From Clostridium sp. OF03-18AA (GTDB taxonomy: Bacteria; Bacillota; Clostridia; Lachnospirales; Lachnospiraceae), in NCBI RefSeq assembly GCF_003478035.1, contig NZ_QUEP01000007.1, forward strand, positions 1 through 64,000: a stretch of 64,000 nt of DNA. Direction: 5' to 3'. This document shows, one piece after another, positions 35,991 through 45,079 of the stretch. The position numbers were made by a program, and so were the translations under genes. The notes under the pieces were generated by a model. It was not told the DNA's origin and searched no databases. It was given only the letters and a program-made list of their open reading frames with translations. Position 1 is the first letter of the stretch, and each line of letters begins with the position of its first letter.

Positions 35991-36572
35991 CTAATAATCC
36001 CCGTCTCTCAGAAGTTTTCTGATATATGCGAACGTTTTTCTCTCGCCCTTTTCCTTTAACATCAGAAGGATCTTATCGAGACATGCCTTCGTCTCCGGAT
36101 GCATGACGATAAATTCCTTGTTTCTGGAGAAATAGGTATACGGCGCCGCGTCCGTGTAATTCTTTCCCTGATAGATCTTAGATGCGGCGATCCGGTCCAT
36201 GACCATCTCTGCCAGATAATTCACCGGCATCTTCACTCCGACGATCTTCCAGTTGTTTTCCGCTGTAGACACGTCAGTCCAGTACTCAAAATGATGCTTG
36301 TTTCTTCCTTTATGATGAAGCCATGCGGAGGAATATCCTTTCTCTTCCTTCTCCGCAGCATTCGGGCTTCTCGTTCCCTGATAATACTTTACTCCTGTCC
36401 GAAATTCCTCCCAGGAATATTTTGACAGGTCATGGAGCAGTCCCTGTTTAAACAGCCCCACCTTAAAACATCCTTCCATGACAACCAGCTTGTGGTGCGT
36501 GATCGTCAGAAAATGATGCCATGCATTGCAAAGCAGCCGTTTTTCCTCATCATTTAACTTAACAGAACTCAT
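35991..36572 (-). CDS. DUF5662-family protein
   Basis: A 193-residue soluble protein I recognise as the DUF5662 type: His-rich motifs THHKLVVMEGCFKVGLFKQGLLHDLSKYSWEEF and HHKGRNKHHFEYW suggest an HD-like metal site (H, HD, HH). The function is unknown. The motif pattern H...HDLS...HH...H would fit a metal-dependent phosphohydrolase, but this is inference. It is a single gene convergent with the YprB-like gene. Confidence 0.75.
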   Translation of the reverse strand: MSSVKLNDEEKRLLCNAWHHFLTITHHKLVVMEGCFKVGLFKQGLLHDLSKYSWEEFRTGVKYYQGTRSPNAAEKEEKGYSSAWLHHKGRNKHHFEYWTDVSTAENNWKIVGVKMPVNYLAEMVMDRIAASKIYQGKNYTDAAPYTYFSRNKEFIVMHPETKACLDKILLMLKEKGERKTFAYIRKLLRDGDY

Positions 36573-36670
36573 ATCTTTATTTCCTTATCTTCCGGACCGT
36601 TCCATCTTCCGGTGTGCGATCCAGCAAAGATCCATATTTTTGCAGAGGTCTGCCCGCGGCGGATCCTCAG

Positions 36671-37555
36671 TTACTCTCTTGTCGCCTTTTTTAACATCTC
36701 ACCCAGTTCATCCACAGAGAATTTATAATGTTTGTTGCAGAACTGGCAGTTGACCTCGATTTCTTTTCCCTCATCGATCATATCCTGGATCTCTTTTCTT
36801 CCGATGCTGATGATCGCCTTCTCCACTCTGGAGCGCTCACAGTCGCAGTGGAACTGCACCGGCATCTTCTTTAAGATCTCAAGTCCGAACTCCCCGAGAA
36901 TATCTGTCAGGATCTCCTCCGGAGTCTTTCCTGCATCGAGAAGGGATGTGATGGAGGAAATTCCGGAAAGCTTTGCCTCAAGGCGGTCGATGATCTCATC
37001 GGATGCGCCCGGAAGAAGCTGGATGATAAAGCCGCCGGCCTGACGGACGGTATTGTCTTTGTTCATCAGGACTCCGAGAGCGACGGAGGACGGAACCTGC
37101 TCGGATGTTGCAAAATAGTAAGTCAGATCTTCCGCGATCTCACCCGTGATGAGCTGTGTCTGTCCCACATACGGCTCTTTTAAACCGATATCCTTGATCA
37201 CACTCAGGACGCCGAGTCCCAGGGAACCGCCGACATCAAGCTTTCCCTGCGCATTCGGCGGCAGCATGACATCCGGATTGAACGCGTAGCCCTTTACATC
37301 GCCCTTTCCGTCAGCAGTCACTAAAAGTCCTCCGATCGGGCCGTCTCCCTCGATCCGGAGTGTCAGGAGTTCTCCTTCCCCCTTTAAGTCGGATCCCATC
37401 ATGGCAGCCGCCGTCATGAGACGTCCCAGGGCAGCCGTCGCGATCGGGCTTGTATTGTGGGCATTCTTCGCGGTTTCCACCATCTCTTTTGTCGTTGCGG
37501 CAAAGGCGCGGATCTGTCCGTCCGCAGCCGTCGCACGGATCATATAATCATTCAT
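36671..37555 (-). CDS. hslO: Redox-regulated chaperone Hsp33
   Basis: Hsp33 is a holdase activated by oxidation that loosens its zinc centre. The 294-residue protein has the zinc cysteines CDC (FHCDCERSR) and CxxC (CQFCNKHY) near the C-terminus, and the N-terminal start MNDYMIRATAADGQIRAFA is typical. It lies three bases after the stop of the upstream methyltransferase gene, so the two form an operon. In an anaerobe it would guard against oxygen stress. Confidence 0.96.
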   Translation of the reverse strand: MNDYMIRATAADGQIRAFAATTKEMVETAKNAHNTSPIATAALGRLMTAAAMMGSDLKGEGELLTLRIEGDGPIGGLLVTADGKGDVKGYAFNPDVMLPPNAQGKLDVGGSLGLGVLSVIKDIGLKEPYVGQTQLITGEIAEDLTYYFATSEQVPSSVALGVLMNKDNTVRQAGGFIIQLLPGASDEIIDRLEAKLSGISSITSLLDAGKTPEEILTDILGEFGLEILKKMPVQFHCDCERSRVEKAIISIGRKEIQDMIDEGKEIEVNCQFCNKHYKFSVDELGEMLKKATRE

Positions 37556-37558
37556 GCT

Positions 37559-38320
37559 CTATTTCCTTTCTTTTCCATGTTCTCTCGCGATCACATAAAC
37601 ACGCTCGCTGTCTTTTTGCGGCGGATTTTTCGTAAACGCGTCATAAACGGCAACAAATTCCATGCCTGCCTCACTGATCGCGCGTTTCACTTCCTCCAGG
37701 GAATACGCCCGCTGGTAGTGCGTCTCGTGATATTTCCGGAAAAGGTCTCCCTCTTCCCGGACGAAGATCGACAGATCGTAGATATTGATCTTTTCCTCTT
37801 CTTCGTACTGGTTGTCCCAGATAAAGCTGGAGTCGTCCCGGTCCTCGGCGATCGTACTGTCACCCATGATCTCCCGGTATTTGTACTCGGTATTCAGATC
37901 AAAGATAAAGACTCCGCCCGGATCGAGATAGTTGTTGACCAGGCGGAACACCTCCGTCAGATCCTCCGGCTCCAGAATATAATTCATACAGTCACAGATG
38001 GAGACGACCGCCGCCACCGTGCCGTAAAGCTCAAATTCCCTCATATCCTGGCAGAGATAGAGGATATCGCTTCCGGATTTTTCCTTCTTTTCCAGGGCAA
38101 GTTCCAGCATTTCTTCGGAATTATCGACTCCGATCATATCGTAGCCGGACTTTGCCAGAAGCTCCGTGAGACTTCCAGTCCCGCAGCCGAGATCCAGGAG
38201 CAGTCCTTCTGAAACTCCCTGCTCTTTTAAAAGTCCTGTGAGATACTCACACCACTCTTCATATGGGATATTGTCCATGAACGTATCATAGACAGCGGCA
38301 AATCCTGTATATGCCTGCAT
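37559..38320 (-). CDS. Class I SAM-dependent methyltransferase
   Basis: A 253-residue methyltransferase with motif I LLLDLGCGTGSLTELLAK (residues 40-57), acidic motif II GVDNSEEML and a post-I region VVSICDCMNYIL. The N-terminus (YTGFAAVYDTFMDNIPYEEWCEYL) is common to a Firmicute family of unassigned small-molecule methyltransferases. The substrate is unknown. The gene is cotranscribed with hslO (three-base gap), with AAGGAG as RBS. Confidence 0.85.
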   Translation of the reverse strand: MQAYTGFAAVYDTFMDNIPYEEWCEYLTGLLKEQGVSEGLLLDLGCGTGSLTELLAKSGYDMIGVDNSEEMLELALEKKEKSGSDILYLCQDMREFELYGTVAAVVSICDCMNYILEPEDLTEVFRLVNNYLDPGGVFIFDLNTEYKYREIMGDSTIAEDRDDSSFIWDNQYEEEEKINIYDLSIFVREEGDLFRKYHETHYQRAYSLEEVKRAISEAGMEFVAVYDAFTKNPPQKDSERVYVIAREHGKERK

Positions 38321-38340
38321 TGTTTTTTCTCCTTATCAAT

Positions 38341-38400
38341 CCGCGGTCACAACTGTATCACACAGAATTTTCCGTTCAGAAAATTCCTGCCCGTGTACAG
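38341..38400. repeat. Family B partial copy: first module, inverse orientation
   Basis: The reverse complement of these 60 bases reads as the first family B module: hairpin GAATTTTC/GAAAATTC followed by GTGATACAGTTGTGACCGCGG. The second and third hairpins are absent. It sits between the methyltransferase start and the SEC-C gene. Confidence 0.65.
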
Positions 38401-38402
38401 TA

Positions 38403-38436
38403 ATGAAAAAGCCACTACCCGCAATAGGTAATGGCT
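38403..38436 (-). terminator. Terminator of the SEC-C protein gene
   Basis: On the minus strand AAGCCATTACC pairs with GGTAGTGGCTT (one mismatch) and is followed by TTTTCAT. It lies about 12 bases past the stop. Confidence 0.7.
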
Positions 38437-38447
38437 TACGTTTCATC

Positions 38448-38963
38448 TTATGCGTTGCGGCCGCAGCACTTTTTGTACTTCTTTCCGCTTCCGCACGGAC
38501 ACGGATCGTTCGGGTAGATCTTGTGGCCCTGGCGGCGTACGGTTCCGGAAGCTTTCTGCTTCTTGTAGAGCTCGGTTCTTGTCTCAGCGGAGAGGATCTC
38601 TGTCCACTGCGGAAGCTCATAGAGCCAGGAAGCCTTTGCCTCTACCATATTGTAGTAAAGCTTCTCCGGATCGATCTCGATCTTAACAACAGTATCCTCT
38701 GTCATTGTGTCGATCGGGTTCTCATATCCCTTTAAGCTCTCGTTGATTCCATCGAGGAAACCGGTCATAATGAGAACTTCTGTGCCATACTTCTCAGCAA
38801 GCTCTTTTACAGTTCCCTCAACAACCTCTGTCGGGTTGGAGAGGATCTTCTCGTAGATGCCTTTCTCGATCGTAAAATAGTTTGTCCAGAGTTCTTCTTT
38901 CTTTTTATCATCGAGACCGTCGCCGTAAGCGAGGTTTCTCCATGTTTCAAGTAATGTTGCCAT
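38448..38963 (-). CDS. SEC-C metal-binding domain protein
   Basis: A 171-residue helical protein ending in a SEC-C zinc motif ([19 protein letters not shown]), as at the tail of SecA but here on an unrelated body. The N-terminal part ([30 protein letters not shown]) is shared by a family found in Lachnospiraceae. The motif suggests binding to SecB-like partners, ribosomes or other proteins; the role is unknown. The start at 38963 is chosen by family form and AAGGAT upstream. Confidence 0.8.
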   Translation of the reverse strand: MATLLETWRNLAYGDGLDDKKKEELWTNYFTIEKGIYEKILSNPTEVVEGTVKELAEKYGTEVLIMTGFLDGINESLKGYENPIDTMTEDTVVKIEIDPEKLYYNMVEAKASWLYELPQWTEILSAETRTELYKKQKASGTVRRQGHKIYPNDPCPCGSGKKYKKCCGRNA

Positions 38964-39103
38964 ATCAGTTCCATCCTTTTCGTATACTGTTTCTATTCTT
39001 TTCCGCACCGCCAAGCTCCAAAAGGGCAGACTGGTACAGGAAACGTCTAGAGCGTATTATAACATAGGATATTTTTTCTGTAAACAGGAAAATTGGCAAA
39101 AGG

Positions 39104-40270
39104 TTATTCCAAATAGTCTAATGCAAACTGCGCATAGATCCCTGTGCCGTGGAACAGAACGTCCTCATCCACATCGAATGCCGGATGATGATGCGGTGCT
39201 GTAACGCCTTTTTCCTCATTTCTGCAGCCGAGATAGCCGAACACGCCCGGGACATGTTCCGTGTAGACGCTGAAATCCTCGGCCCCTGTCATCTTCTTTA
39301 ACGGAACAAGTGCTTCCTCGCCCATCTCCTCTGCAGCCGCGCGTCTCGCTGTCTTCACGAGTTCCTCATTGTCATTGATCAGCGGGCTCGGTCCGAAATA
39401 GTAGTCAAACTCCGCCGTACAGCCATATCCTTCGACCGTCGGCTCCACGACCTTTTTGATCAGCTCCGGCATTCCGTTCCGGAATTCCCGGTTGAAGGCT
39501 CTCACGGTTCCGACAAGCTCCGCCTCATCCGCGATGATGTTCTCCTTTGTTCCCCCGTGGAACATTCCGACGGAGACGACGAGTGCATTGAACGGATCGT
39601 TGATCCGGCTCGGGATCGTCTGGAGGACCTGGATCGCAGCGGCAGCCGCCAGGATCGCGTCCTTGCCGAGATTCGGGGCACTTCCGTGTGCTTTCTGACC
39701 ATGGATCTTGATCGTAAAGCGGTCGCTGCACGCCATCCGCTCGCCGGATTCAAAGTTTACGGTTCCGGTCGGCATCGTCGCCCAGATATGCATTCCGAAG
39801 ATCGCATCCACGCCTTCCAACGCCCCGCGTTTTACATATTCCTCCGATTTTCTTCCGATCTCCTCCGCCATCTGGAAGATCAGCTTCACGGTCCCGTGAA
39901 TTTTATCACGGTTTGCACTTAAGATCTTCGCAGCTCCGAGCAGCATCGCCGTGTGGCAGTCATGACCGCAGGCATGCATCACGCCCGGATTTTTGCTGCA
40001 GTATGATTTCCCCGGATTTTCCTGGATCGGGAGCGCATCGATGTCCGCGCGCAGCATCACGGTCTTTCCCGGCATCGTCCCCTCGATCGTTCCGACGCAG
40101 CCGGTGATCCCGTCGAATTCCTGTACCGGGATCCCCATCTTTGTAAGCTCCGCTTTGATGAACTTTGTCGTCTCAACTTCCTGCGTGCTGAGTTCCGGAT
40201 GTTCATGGAGATGGCGGCGGCACGCGATCACATATGCTTCCTGCTCTTTTGCAAGTTCCTGTACTCTCAT
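39104..40270 (-). CDS. M20-family amidohydrolase (AbgB/HipO-like), second of pair
   Basis: A 388-residue M20D-type metallohydrolase. It has the metal and catalytic motifs VMLRADIDALPI, MHACGHDCHTAMLLGAA and MAEE, plus a C-terminal KMTGAEDFSVY. Such enzymes cleave N-acyl amino acids, hippurate, indole-acetyl amino acids or p-aminobenzoyl-glutamate. It overlaps the upstream paralogue by four bases (ATGA), and AbgT lies further upstream, so by analogy with E. coli abgABT it may be one subunit of a p-aminobenzoyl-glutamate hydrolase. That substrate is inferred from context. Confidence 0.88.
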   Translation of the reverse strand: MRVQELAKEQEAYVIACRRHLHEHPELSTQEVETTKFIKAELTKMGIPVQEFDGITGCVGTIEGTMPGKTVMLRADIDALPIQENPGKSYCSKNPGVMHACGHDCHTAMLLGAAKILSANRDKIHGTVKLIFQMAEEIGRKSEEYVKRGALEGVDAIFGMHIWATMPTGTVNFESGERMACSDRFTIKIHGQKAHGSAPNLGKDAILAAAAAIQVLQTIPSRINDPFNALVVSVGMFHGGTKENIIADEAELVGTVRAFNREFRNGMPELIKKVVEPTVEGYGCTAEFDYYFGPSPLINDNEELVKTARRAAAEEMGEEALVPLKKMTGAEDFSVYTEHVPGVFGYLGCRNEEKGVTAPHHHPAFDVDEDVLFHGTGIYAQFALDYLE

Positions 40271-41460
40271 CGCTCTTCTCCTCCCTTTTTCTCCAGATAA
40301 TCTGCGGCAAACTGCGCGTAGAACGCAGCTCCCTTTTTCAGGATCTTCTCGTTGACTCTGAATTTTCCGTTGTGGAGCGGATAGATGTCCTTGTCGTTCT
40401 CATCATAGCAGCCTAAAAATGCGAACATGGAAGACGGGATATGATCCATCACATAGGAGAAGTCCTCACTTCCGCCTGCCTTCTTCGCCTCAGCCCATGC
40501 ACCCGGTCCGTAGAGCTTTTCCGCAGCCTCCCTGGCGATCTTCGTAAGCTCCGGATCCCCGTTTACAACCGACGGCTCCAGATAGGAATATTCGAGCTCC
40601 GCCGTGCATCCTTCCGCAGCTGCGATATCCGTCACGATCCTTCTCATGGTCTCCTCGACCATCGCCCGTGTCTCCTTCGCGTAACAGCGGACAGTTCCTT
40701 CCATGACAGCGGTGTCCGTGATGATGTTGAACTGGGTTCCCGCGGAGACCTTTCCGACCGAAACGACCAGCGAATTCAACGGATCATTCACACGGCTCAC
40801 AATGTGCTGGAGTCCGAGCAGGATCGAGCTCGCCGCGACGATCGCGTCCTTTCCGAGATGCGGCATGGAGCCGTGAGTCGAAACGCCATGGACCGTGATC
40901 TTAAAGTTGTCACAGCTTGCCATCAGCTCTCCATCTTTGATAAGGACCTGTCCGGCAGGGCCTGTCGGCCACACATGCATTCCCATCGCCGCGTCGATCC
41001 CTTCCAGATATCCGTGATCCACATAGTAATGGCTTCCGATAAACGCCTCTTCCGCCGCCTGAAACAGGAGTTTTACAGTTCCCTTTAATTCCTTTTCCTG
41101 CTCCTTTAAGAGTCTCGCCGCCCCTAAAAGTATCGACGCGTGGCAGTCATGGCCACAGGCATGCATCACGCCCGGAGTCCTGCTCGCGAAATCGACTCCG
41201 CTCTCCTCCATGATCGGGAGTGCATCGATGTCCGCGCGGAGCAGGATCGTTGGTCCGTCTCCTTTTTCTCCTTTTATGGTCGCGATGCAGCCCGTATAAT
41301 CCGGGAATGTCTGCACCGGGATCCCCATTTTTTCAAGTTCTGAGACGAGATATGCCGTTGTCTCTTTCTCCTCGAAAGAAAGCTCGGCATGTTCATGGAG
41401 GAAGTGGCGGTCTTTTATGATCGCACTCTCTGTTTCCTCTGCTCTTTTTGCAAAATTCAT
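40267..41460 (-). CDS. M20-family amidohydrolase (AbgA/HipO-like), first of pair
   Basis: A 397-residue paralogue of the next gene, with ILLRADIDALPI, MHACGHDCHASILLGAA, AAEEAF and AGGSEDFSYVMD. The start at 41460 has AAAGGAG five bases upstream; an in-frame extension to 41517 would run through a terminator hairpin. It is coupled to the downstream paralogue by an ATGA overlap and separated from AbgT by an intrinsic terminator, so the pair may be expressed at a lower level than the transporter. Confidence 0.88.
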   Translation of the reverse strand: MNFAKRAEETESAIIKDRHFLHEHAELSFEEKETTAYLVSELEKMGIPVQTFPDYTGCIATIKGEKGDGPTILLRADIDALPIMEESGVDFASRTPGVMHACGHDCHASILLGAARLLKEQEKELKGTVKLLFQAAEEAFIGSHYYVDHGYLEGIDAAMGMHVWPTGPAGQVLIKDGELMASCDNFKITVHGVSTHGSMPHLGKDAIVAASSILLGLQHIVSRVNDPLNSLVVSVGKVSAGTQFNIITDTAVMEGTVRCYAKETRAMVEETMRRIVTDIAAAEGCTAELEYSYLEPSVVNGDPELTKIAREAAEKLYGPGAWAEAKKAGGSEDFSYVMDHIPSSMFAFLGCYDENDKDIYPLHNGKFRVNEKILKKGAAFYAQFAADYLEKKGGEER

Positions 41461-41483
41461 AAGTGCTCCTTTCTTAACAAGTA

Positions 41484-41532
41484 AAAAGAGCACTGCACGG
41501 CATAACTGCCATCTCATGCGGTGCTCTTTTTT
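41484..41532 (-). terminator. Terminator between abgT-like gene and the M20 pair
   Basis: AAAAAGAGCAC and GTGCTCTTTTTT form a strong stem (41486-41531) with an internal TGCACGGC/GCATGAG-side arm, followed on the minus strand by T-rich sequence. It lies 41 bases past the transporter stop and just before the M20 ribosome site, so it may be a read-through or attenuating terminator. Confidence 0.75.
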
Positions 41533-41572
41533 ACTATAGTTCTTTTATCTGCTCAAACATTTCCGTTTGTTT

Positions 41573-43123
41573 CTACAGATAGATCGCTCCTCCAGGTCCA
41601 AGCGGAAGGTTTAAGAGAACCCAGATCACAACCTGAAGGATCCATGCAATCGCGAATGTTACCGAGAACGGAAGCATGTTCGCGATGACAGTTCCGAGAC
41701 CAACCTTCTCGTCATACTTGTGAGCAAAGCCCAGAATGACCGGAAGGTATGTAAATAACGGAGACAGCGGGTTTGTGATGGAATCGCCGATTCGATAAAC
41801 GACCTGTGTGATCGCCGGATCGAAGCCCATCAACATCATCATCGGAATAAATACCGGTGCAAGGATCGCCCATTTTGCAGAAGCAGATCCAATAAAGATG
41901 TTGACGATACAGGAAAGGAAGATCAGGCCAAGAAGCAGCGGGATTCCTGTAAATCCGATCGTGCTTAAAAGGTTTGCTCCCTTGATCGCAAGGACAGTTC
42001 CGAGTTTTGATACGGAGAAGAAGTTTGTAAAGATGGCGATGAAGAAGCACATGAATACATAGTTTCCCATCTCGGCAAAGCCCTGGCTGATATCTGCCCA
42101 GACATCTTTATCATTTTTATACTTTCCGATCACAACACCGTAAACGATACCCGGGATCATGAGGAATAAAGTGACCGTAAAGACGATACCCTTTGAGAAC
42201 GGGGATGCACCGCTTGTGATGGATCCGTTCTCATCTGCGAGGATCGCACGTCCGCCGAAGATCGGCAGGCACATGAAGACTACGACAGCCGCATAGATCA
42301 GAACAGAAAGACCTGCTGCTGCAATTCCCTTTTTCTGGATCGGTGTGATATTGGAATTATCTTCATCAAAATCGTATTTGGCAAGTTCTTCTTTTGAAAC
42401 CGGGAAACGGTGAAGAAGAACTTTCTCAACCAGGATCGTACCCACGATCGTAAGAAGTACGCAGGAGACGATCAGGAAATACCAGTTGATCGCGATGGAC
42501 TGCTGATAGTTCGGATCGATCATCTGTGCTGCCTGCTCTGTGAATCCGTATGCAAGTGCATCGGAAAGACCGAGAAGAATGTTCGCACAGAAACCGGCTG
42601 CAACCGATGCGAATGCGGTGTACATTCCGAGAAGCGGATGACGTCCGATGGACATGTACAGGATCGCTGCAAGCGGCGGCAGTACGATAAAGCCTGCATC
42701 ACCGGCAATATTTAAGTTGATTCCGAGGAACATGATGACCATGGTGACGATCCATCCTTTTGCCTTGCCAAGGAAATTGACCATGACGGCAACGAGGAAA
42801 CCACTCTTCTCTGCAACGGAAGAACCGATGACAGCGACAAGCACCATGCCGAGCGGTGCAAAGCCGGAGAAGTTTGTGATGACATTCGTCCAGAGATAAC
42901 GAATTCCATCGAGGGACAGGAGGTTAAATACCTCGATCGTTGATCCATCCGCCGGGTTTACCGCGGAGACGCCGGCTGCACTGCAGATCGCTGAAATGAT
43001 CGTGACAATGATCGCCAATCCAAGGAACATCGTGATCGGGTCCGGAAGTTTGTTTCCGGCACGCTCAATCGCATCCAGAATACGATCAAGGCGGCTTTTC
43101 TTTGCGGAACTGTTCTCACTCAT
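41573..43123 (-). CDS. AbgT-family transporter
   Basis: A 516-residue polytopic membrane protein of the AbgT family: N-terminal LDRILDAIERAGNKLPDPITMFLGLA, the GDAGFIVLPPLAA loop, and C-terminal GDSITNPLSPLFTYLPVILGFAHKY are hallmarks. E. coli AbgT imports p-aminobenzoyl-glutamate; other members export sulfonamides. The start at 43123 follows AAGGGG; the promoter overlaps the longer frame, excluding it. Two M20 hydrolases follow, matching the abgABT theme of uptake then hydrolysis. Confidence 0.92.
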   Translation of the reverse strand: MSENSSAKKSRLDRILDAIERAGNKLPDPITMFLGLAIIVTIISAICSAAGVSAVNPADGSTIEVFNLLSLDGIRYLWTNVITNFSGFAPLGMVLVAVIGSSVAEKSGFLVAVMVNFLGKAKGWIVTMVIMFLGINLNIAGDAGFIVLPPLAAILYMSIGRHPLLGMYTAFASVAAGFCANILLGLSDALAYGFTEQAAQMIDPNYQQSIAINWYFLIVSCVLLTIVGTILVEKVLLHRFPVSKEELAKYDFDEDNSNITPIQKKGIAAAGLSVLIYAAVVVFMCLPIFGGRAILADENGSITSGASPFSKGIVFTVTLFLMIPGIVYGVVIGKYKNDKDVWADISQGFAEMGNYVFMCFFIAIFTNFFSVSKLGTVLAIKGANLLSTIGFTGIPLLLGLIFLSCIVNIFIGSASAKWAILAPVFIPMMMLMGFDPAITQVVYRIGDSITNPLSPLFTYLPVILGFAHKYDEKVGLGTVIANMLPFSVTFAIAWILQVVIWVLLNLPLGPGGAIYL

Positions 43124-43181
43124 AGATGACCCCTTCTTTCCACTGCCATATTGATTAGGCAGCTCTTTATTTTTTTTATAT

Positions 43182-43210
43182 ATTATAGCGGTAAAGTTTT
43201 TCATTTGCAA
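43182..43210 (-). promoter_or_regulatory. Promoter of the abgT-like operon
   Basis: TTGCAA (43205-43210), a 17-base spacer and TATAAT (43182-43187) on the minus strand, 59 bases before the start codon. Confidence 0.75.
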
Positions 43211-43383
43211 CCTTTTGTTGAATATTTATGAAAAAAATAAATTTCCTATGAATTTTTTCTAAAAGAATCCTCGATCCGTTCTTCTTTATCCGTCGGGCTG
43301 CAGATTCAGACAGTCCGTTCTCCATTGATCATCAAGCACCCCGCTGCTTATTGGAACGCACTGTAATCTGCAGTATTATTGAT
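43211..43383. other. AT-rich spacer, nothing recognised
   Basis: The gap between the abgT-like gene and the CapA gene is 391 bp. Apart from the promoter and the CapA terminator I see no ORF, repeat copy or RNA motif here. Confidence 0.5.
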
Positions 43384-43430
43384 AAAAAATGCATGGGATT
43401 CCGACACATCTTCTGTCTGCAATCCCATGC
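43384..43430 (-). terminator. Terminator of the CapA-like gene
   Basis: A 10-bp perfect stem GCATGGGATT (43391-43400) / AATCCCATGC (43421-43430) is followed on the minus strand by ATTTTTTATC. A second hairpin CTCTGCTG/CAGCAGAG lies closer to the stop. Confidence 0.85.
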
Positions 43431-43514
43431 GTTTTCCGAGTCTCTGCTGCGGTCTGTATTTTCAGCAGAGCATTTTCATGATTCTCCTGATCTTTCCCTC
43501 AAAAAAGCAACGTC

Positions 43515-44810
43515 CTATCTGGCAGTGATAAACCCGTTGTCATCGATCGCAGTTTCCGGGGAGATCTTCCTCATATATGCAAGAATCCGCTCCTTCTCCG
43601 CTCCTTCCGCCTTCGTGACACGGCAGTTTTCCTGCTTTGCCGGGATAAACTGCAGGGACTCCAGTCCCTCCGTTCCAAACACCGCCTCGACGAGGCAGGT
43701 GTCGAGACTCTTTGAGTTAAAGAGGTAATTTCCGAGGCTGTACACGACCGGAACTTCCCCCACATACCCGATCGGCTGCAGCACATGCGGGTGATCCCCG
43801 ATGATGAGATCCACGTCTGCTGCCGCGATCTGCGCAGCCTGTTCCGTCTGCCAGTGGTCCAGCTTGTCAGTTCCTTCGGTCCCCCAGTGGATGTACACGA
43901 TCACATAGTCACTGTCCGCTCTTGCCTCCCCGATTACTTCCAGGAGTTTTGTGATATCGAGACACCGGAACACGCCCGGGGATGTCTCCGTCGCCCCTTT
44001 CGTATCCGGCGGATTCAGCCGTTCGATCTGTGTCGCGGAGATGAACGTAAATTTCTTCCCGTTTGCGATAAAAGAAACCGGTCTGACCGCTTCCTCGAGG
44101 TTTCTCCCGGCTCCGACATACGGCATTCCGATGGACTCCAGCGTATCGAGCGTGTCCGTCAGGGACACCTCCCCGTAATCATACGCGTGGTTGTTCGCGA
44201 GCGACACAAGATCTGCGCCCATGTCAAACAGCCAGGACGCATACTTCGGATCCGCCCGGAAGGTAAACTTTTTTCCGGCCGTCGGCGTCCCGCGGTTCGT
44301 GTACGGGAACTCGTTGTTTACCATAAAAATATCTGCGTCCCGCATGATGGAGAGAAGATCCGCGGAGATCCCGCCTTCGATTCCCTGTCCGCGCTTTAAA
44401 AGCGATGCCATGATCGCATAGTGGGAGTCAAACAGGATATCACCCGCAAAGACGATCCGCGTCTTTCCGGGCTCTGCTGTCTCCTTCGCATAGATCTTAT
44501 TTGCCGCCATCACTTCCGGATCCTTTAAAAGATCCGCGTAAGGATCCGGCGTATCCGTCTCAGGTTCCGGCTCTGTTCCTGCTTCGCTCTCCGACCGTTC
44601 TGTCTCTTTTCCCATCTCCTCCTGCTGCAGGACCACGCGCGGTTTTTCCGCCTTTTCTTCAGAATGATCAGCTATCTCTTCCGTACTCCCGGCCTGACTT
44701 TCAATGGCTGCCGCCGTTCTCGCTGCCCCGGCTGCCTGACTTCCGCAGCCTGTAAGCAAGACACAAGTCAGAATTGCCGTCAGCCAGCCAGCTGCTGTTT
44801 CTTTTCTCAT
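43515..44810 (-). CDS. CapA-family lipoprotein (PGA_cap metallophosphatase fold)
   Basis: A 431-residue predicted lipoprotein: lipobox LLTGC with Cys22, a low-complexity E/S/T-rich linker (about 25-110), then a CapA/poly-gamma-glutamate-capsule-type metallophosphatase domain (IVFAGDILFDSHYAIM, NNEFPYTNRG, SLANNHAYDYG, VIVYIHWGTE, IIGDHPHVLQPIGY). The metal ligands D, N and H are all in place. No capB/capC genes are present, so it is more likely an orphan surface phosphatase or capsule-processing enzyme than a capsule synthase. The RBS is weak. Confidence 0.88.
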   Translation of the reverse strand: MRKETAAGWLTAILTCVLLTGCGSQAAGAARTAAAIESQAGSTEEIADHSEEKAEKPRVVLQQEEMGKETERSESEAGTEPEPETDTPDPYADLLKDPEVMAANKIYAKETAEPGKTRIVFAGDILFDSHYAIMASLLKRGQGIEGGISADLLSIMRDADIFMVNNEFPYTNRGTPTAGKKFTFRADPKYASWLFDMGADLVSLANNHAYDYGEVSLTDTLDTLESIGMPYVGAGRNLEEAVRPVSFIANGKKFTFISATQIERLNPPDTKGATETSPGVFRCLDITKLLEVIGEARADSDYVIVYIHWGTEGTDKLDHWQTEQAAQIAAADVDLIIGDHPHVLQPIGYVGEVPVVYSLGNYLFNSKSLDTCLVEAVFGTEGLESLQFIPAKQENCRVTKAEGAEKERILAYMRKISPETAIDDNGFITAR

Positions 44811-44999
44811 AATATACTCTTACCGCAAGAAAACGCTCTTTCGGTTCCACCTTTCTTTTCTTTGGCTTCTTTCGATTTTTCTCCTTCGTTCCATCTTACC
44901 AGACTTTTCCCTCCCATGCAACGCTTTAATCCCCACAACCATCCCTGAACTGCCAACCTCTCGCAACGGCGCTGTGCAACGCGACCGGCTGCATACGCA

Positions 45000-45037
45000 A
45001 AAAGGTGCGGCAGACCCACTCACAGATCTGCCGCACT
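45000..45037 (-). terminator. Terminator of the ABC importer operon
   Basis: A perfect 10-bp stem GTGCGGCAGA (45006-45015) / TCTGCCGCAC (45028-45037) is followed on the minus strand by CTTTTTG. It lies 43 bases past the ATPase stop. Confidence 0.85.
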
Positions 45038-45079
45038 CCTCTACTCATCATTCAATTTTATAAATCCAATATCAGCTTT

